A stretch of DNA of 5,095 nt from a bacterium (GTDB lineage Bacteria; Patescibacteriota; Saccharimonadia; Saccharimonadales; UBA4665), in assembly GCA_021804315.1 (NCBI GenBank), contig JAJZHX010000044.1:1-5095 (forward strand). Reading direction: 5' to 3'. Under the pieces are notes generated by a model. That model worked only from the letters and a program-made list of their open reading frames with translations. It was not told where the DNA came from and made no database searches. This document shows, in pieces, positions 4,284 through 5,095 of the stretch. The position numbers and the translations under genes are program-made. Position 1 is the first letter of the stretch. Each line of letters opens with the position of its first letter.

Positions 4284-5095
4284 ATGAAGCAGAAAAAAAA
4301 GATTGTTGAAAAAGCGATTGAAGCTCCAGCAATTGCTTTAGATAGAAGTATTGAAGGTGGTCAAAAAATAGCCAAGACCATCCCAATCAAAAATCAGCAA
4401 CCAATCAAAAGAGCTAAGAACTTTTGGTATTTACTAGGCCCAGGGCTAACAACTGGTGCTTCTGATGACGATCCTTCCGGCATAGCGACTTATTCTCAAA
4501 CAGGTGCGCAGTACGGCTTTAGTTTATTGTCTTTAGCTTTATTTACCTTTCCGCTGATGGCAGTAGTACAAGAGATGTGTGCCCGAATTGGTTTAGTTAC
4601 CGGCAGGGGTTTAGCTGGTAATATTAGGATACATTTTGGTAAAAAGATTTTATATATTAGTACCGCTCTACTTTTTGCTGCTAATACCTTTAACATAGGA
4701 GCAGATATTGGAGCTATGGCTAGTGCTGTTCAGCTAATCAAGCCCCACCTTAATTTCGCTATATTAGTAATTTTTTTTACTAGCTTTATTTTATTATTAC
4801 AAATTTTTACTCCTTACGTTAGGTATGCTCGCTATCTTAAATGGCTTGCGCTTATTTTATTTGCCTATATTTTATCGGCTATTCTAGCTCACCCTAATTG
4901 GCATACGGTTGCTAAGAACGCCGCTATACCACATATCAGTTTATCTAAAAATAGCCTATTACTTATCACGGCAATCTTAGGTACAACTATTACACCTTAT
5001 CTTTTCTTCTGGCAAACCTCTCAAGAGATAGAAGAAGAAATAGCTGCCGGTCAAACTACTATCAAATTAAGGAAGGGCTCTTCTAAGGAAGATAT
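4284..5095 (+). CDS. NRAMP-superfamily divalent metal transporter, N-terminal part
   Basis: The first 270 codons of an inner-membrane, proton-linked-type metal ion transporter are present; the window ends inside the gene. A Lys-rich cytoplasmic tail (1-46) precedes TM1, which carries LLGPGLTTGASDDDPSGIATYSQ (starting at L50, with D63-P64-S65-G66 at the metal site). Later helices lie at about 79-96, 122-145, 157-175, 186-202 and 225-243. TM6 holds GTTITPYLFFWQ (233-244), followed by the acidic QEIEEE. Canonical Mn/Fe NRAMPs have DPGN in TM1 and MPH in TM6. Here Asn is replaced by Gly and Met-Pro-His by Thr-Pro-Tyr, while the metal-binding Asp (D63) is kept. Loss of the Met sulfur ligand is a feature of NRAMP relatives with altered ion preference, such as the Mg-transporting branch, so the ion may not be Mn or Fe. 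Start ATG 4284 has no Shine-Dalgarno. The gene is divergent from the triple-YbjQ gene and probably shares its control region. Confidence 0.9.
   Translation, partial: MKQKKKIVEKAIEAPAIALDRSIEGGQKIAKTIPIKNQQPIKRAKNFWYLLGPGLTTGASDDDPSGIATYSQTGAQYGFSLLSLALFTFPLMAVVQEMCARIGLVTGRGLAGNIRIHFGKKILYISTALLFAANTFNIGADIGAMASAVQLIKPHLNFAILVIFFTSFILLLQIFTPYVRYARYLKWLALILFAYILSAILAHPNWHTVAKNAAIPHISLSKNSLLLITAILGTTITPYLFFWQTSQEIEEEIAAGQTTIKLRKGSSKED

Noticed and set aside
4496..4696. 66-codon minus-strand open frame
   Set aside because: It is antisense to the NRAMP transporter in its conserved helices; the frame is explained by the codon pattern of the real gene.
1..5095. CRISPR arrays, insertion sequences, rRNA or tRNA genes
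   Set aside because: No regularly spaced repeats, transposase-like frames, terminal inverted repeats or conserved RNA cores were seen on either strand.

Overview
The window is AT-rich and uses the standard bacterial code: TGA ends the antitoxin and Trp is TGG. It most resembles a member of the Patescibacteria (CPR), probably close to Saccharibacteria. The main reason is the minus-strand zincin at 811-1839. Its layout (short N-terminal anchor, an LGCY...VTAAHEVLH core, an NExxxxFGTE motif, a C-terminal coiled coil rich in YN(x)LV units) I recall from Saccharibacteria hypothetical proteins. This assignment rests on recall, not on a search.

Layout. Positions 1-31 look like the 3' half of an intrinsic terminator cut by the window edge. 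Positions 61-655 hold a plus-strand type II toxin-antitoxin operon: a RelB/DinJ-like ribbon-helix-helix antitoxin overlapping a RelE/YafQ-like mRNA interferase. It has a near-consensus promoter, an operator-like inverted repeat and a possible terminator. The gap 656-810 separates it from convergent genes and contains a stretch on the minus strand that reads like the remnant of a coding sequence.

Three minus-strand genes follow, transcribed from 4183 down to 811: a protein with three tandem YbjQ-type (heavy-metal-binding, DUF74/UPF0145) domains, a polytopic membrane protein, and the membrane-anchored zinc metallopeptidase. Divergent from them, from 4284 to the window end, is the 5' part of an NRAMP-superfamily divalent metal transporter whose TM1 and TM6 metal-site motifs are non-canonical (DPSG and TPY rather than DPGN and MPH).

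The 100-bp divergent region 4184-4283 carries promoter-like elements for both directions and two separate 8-bp perfect inverted repeats, each with a 16-nt spacer. This suggests shared control of the triple-YbjQ gene and the transporter. A working reading of the right half is a metal-related module: transporter, triple YbjQ-like protein and membrane protein. That is inference from proximity and family names.

A second theme covers the window. No start codon except possibly none has a convincing Shine-Dalgarno sequence, while a -10-like hexamer lies 7-14 nt before most starts. This geometry predicts leaderless or nearly leaderless mRNAs.
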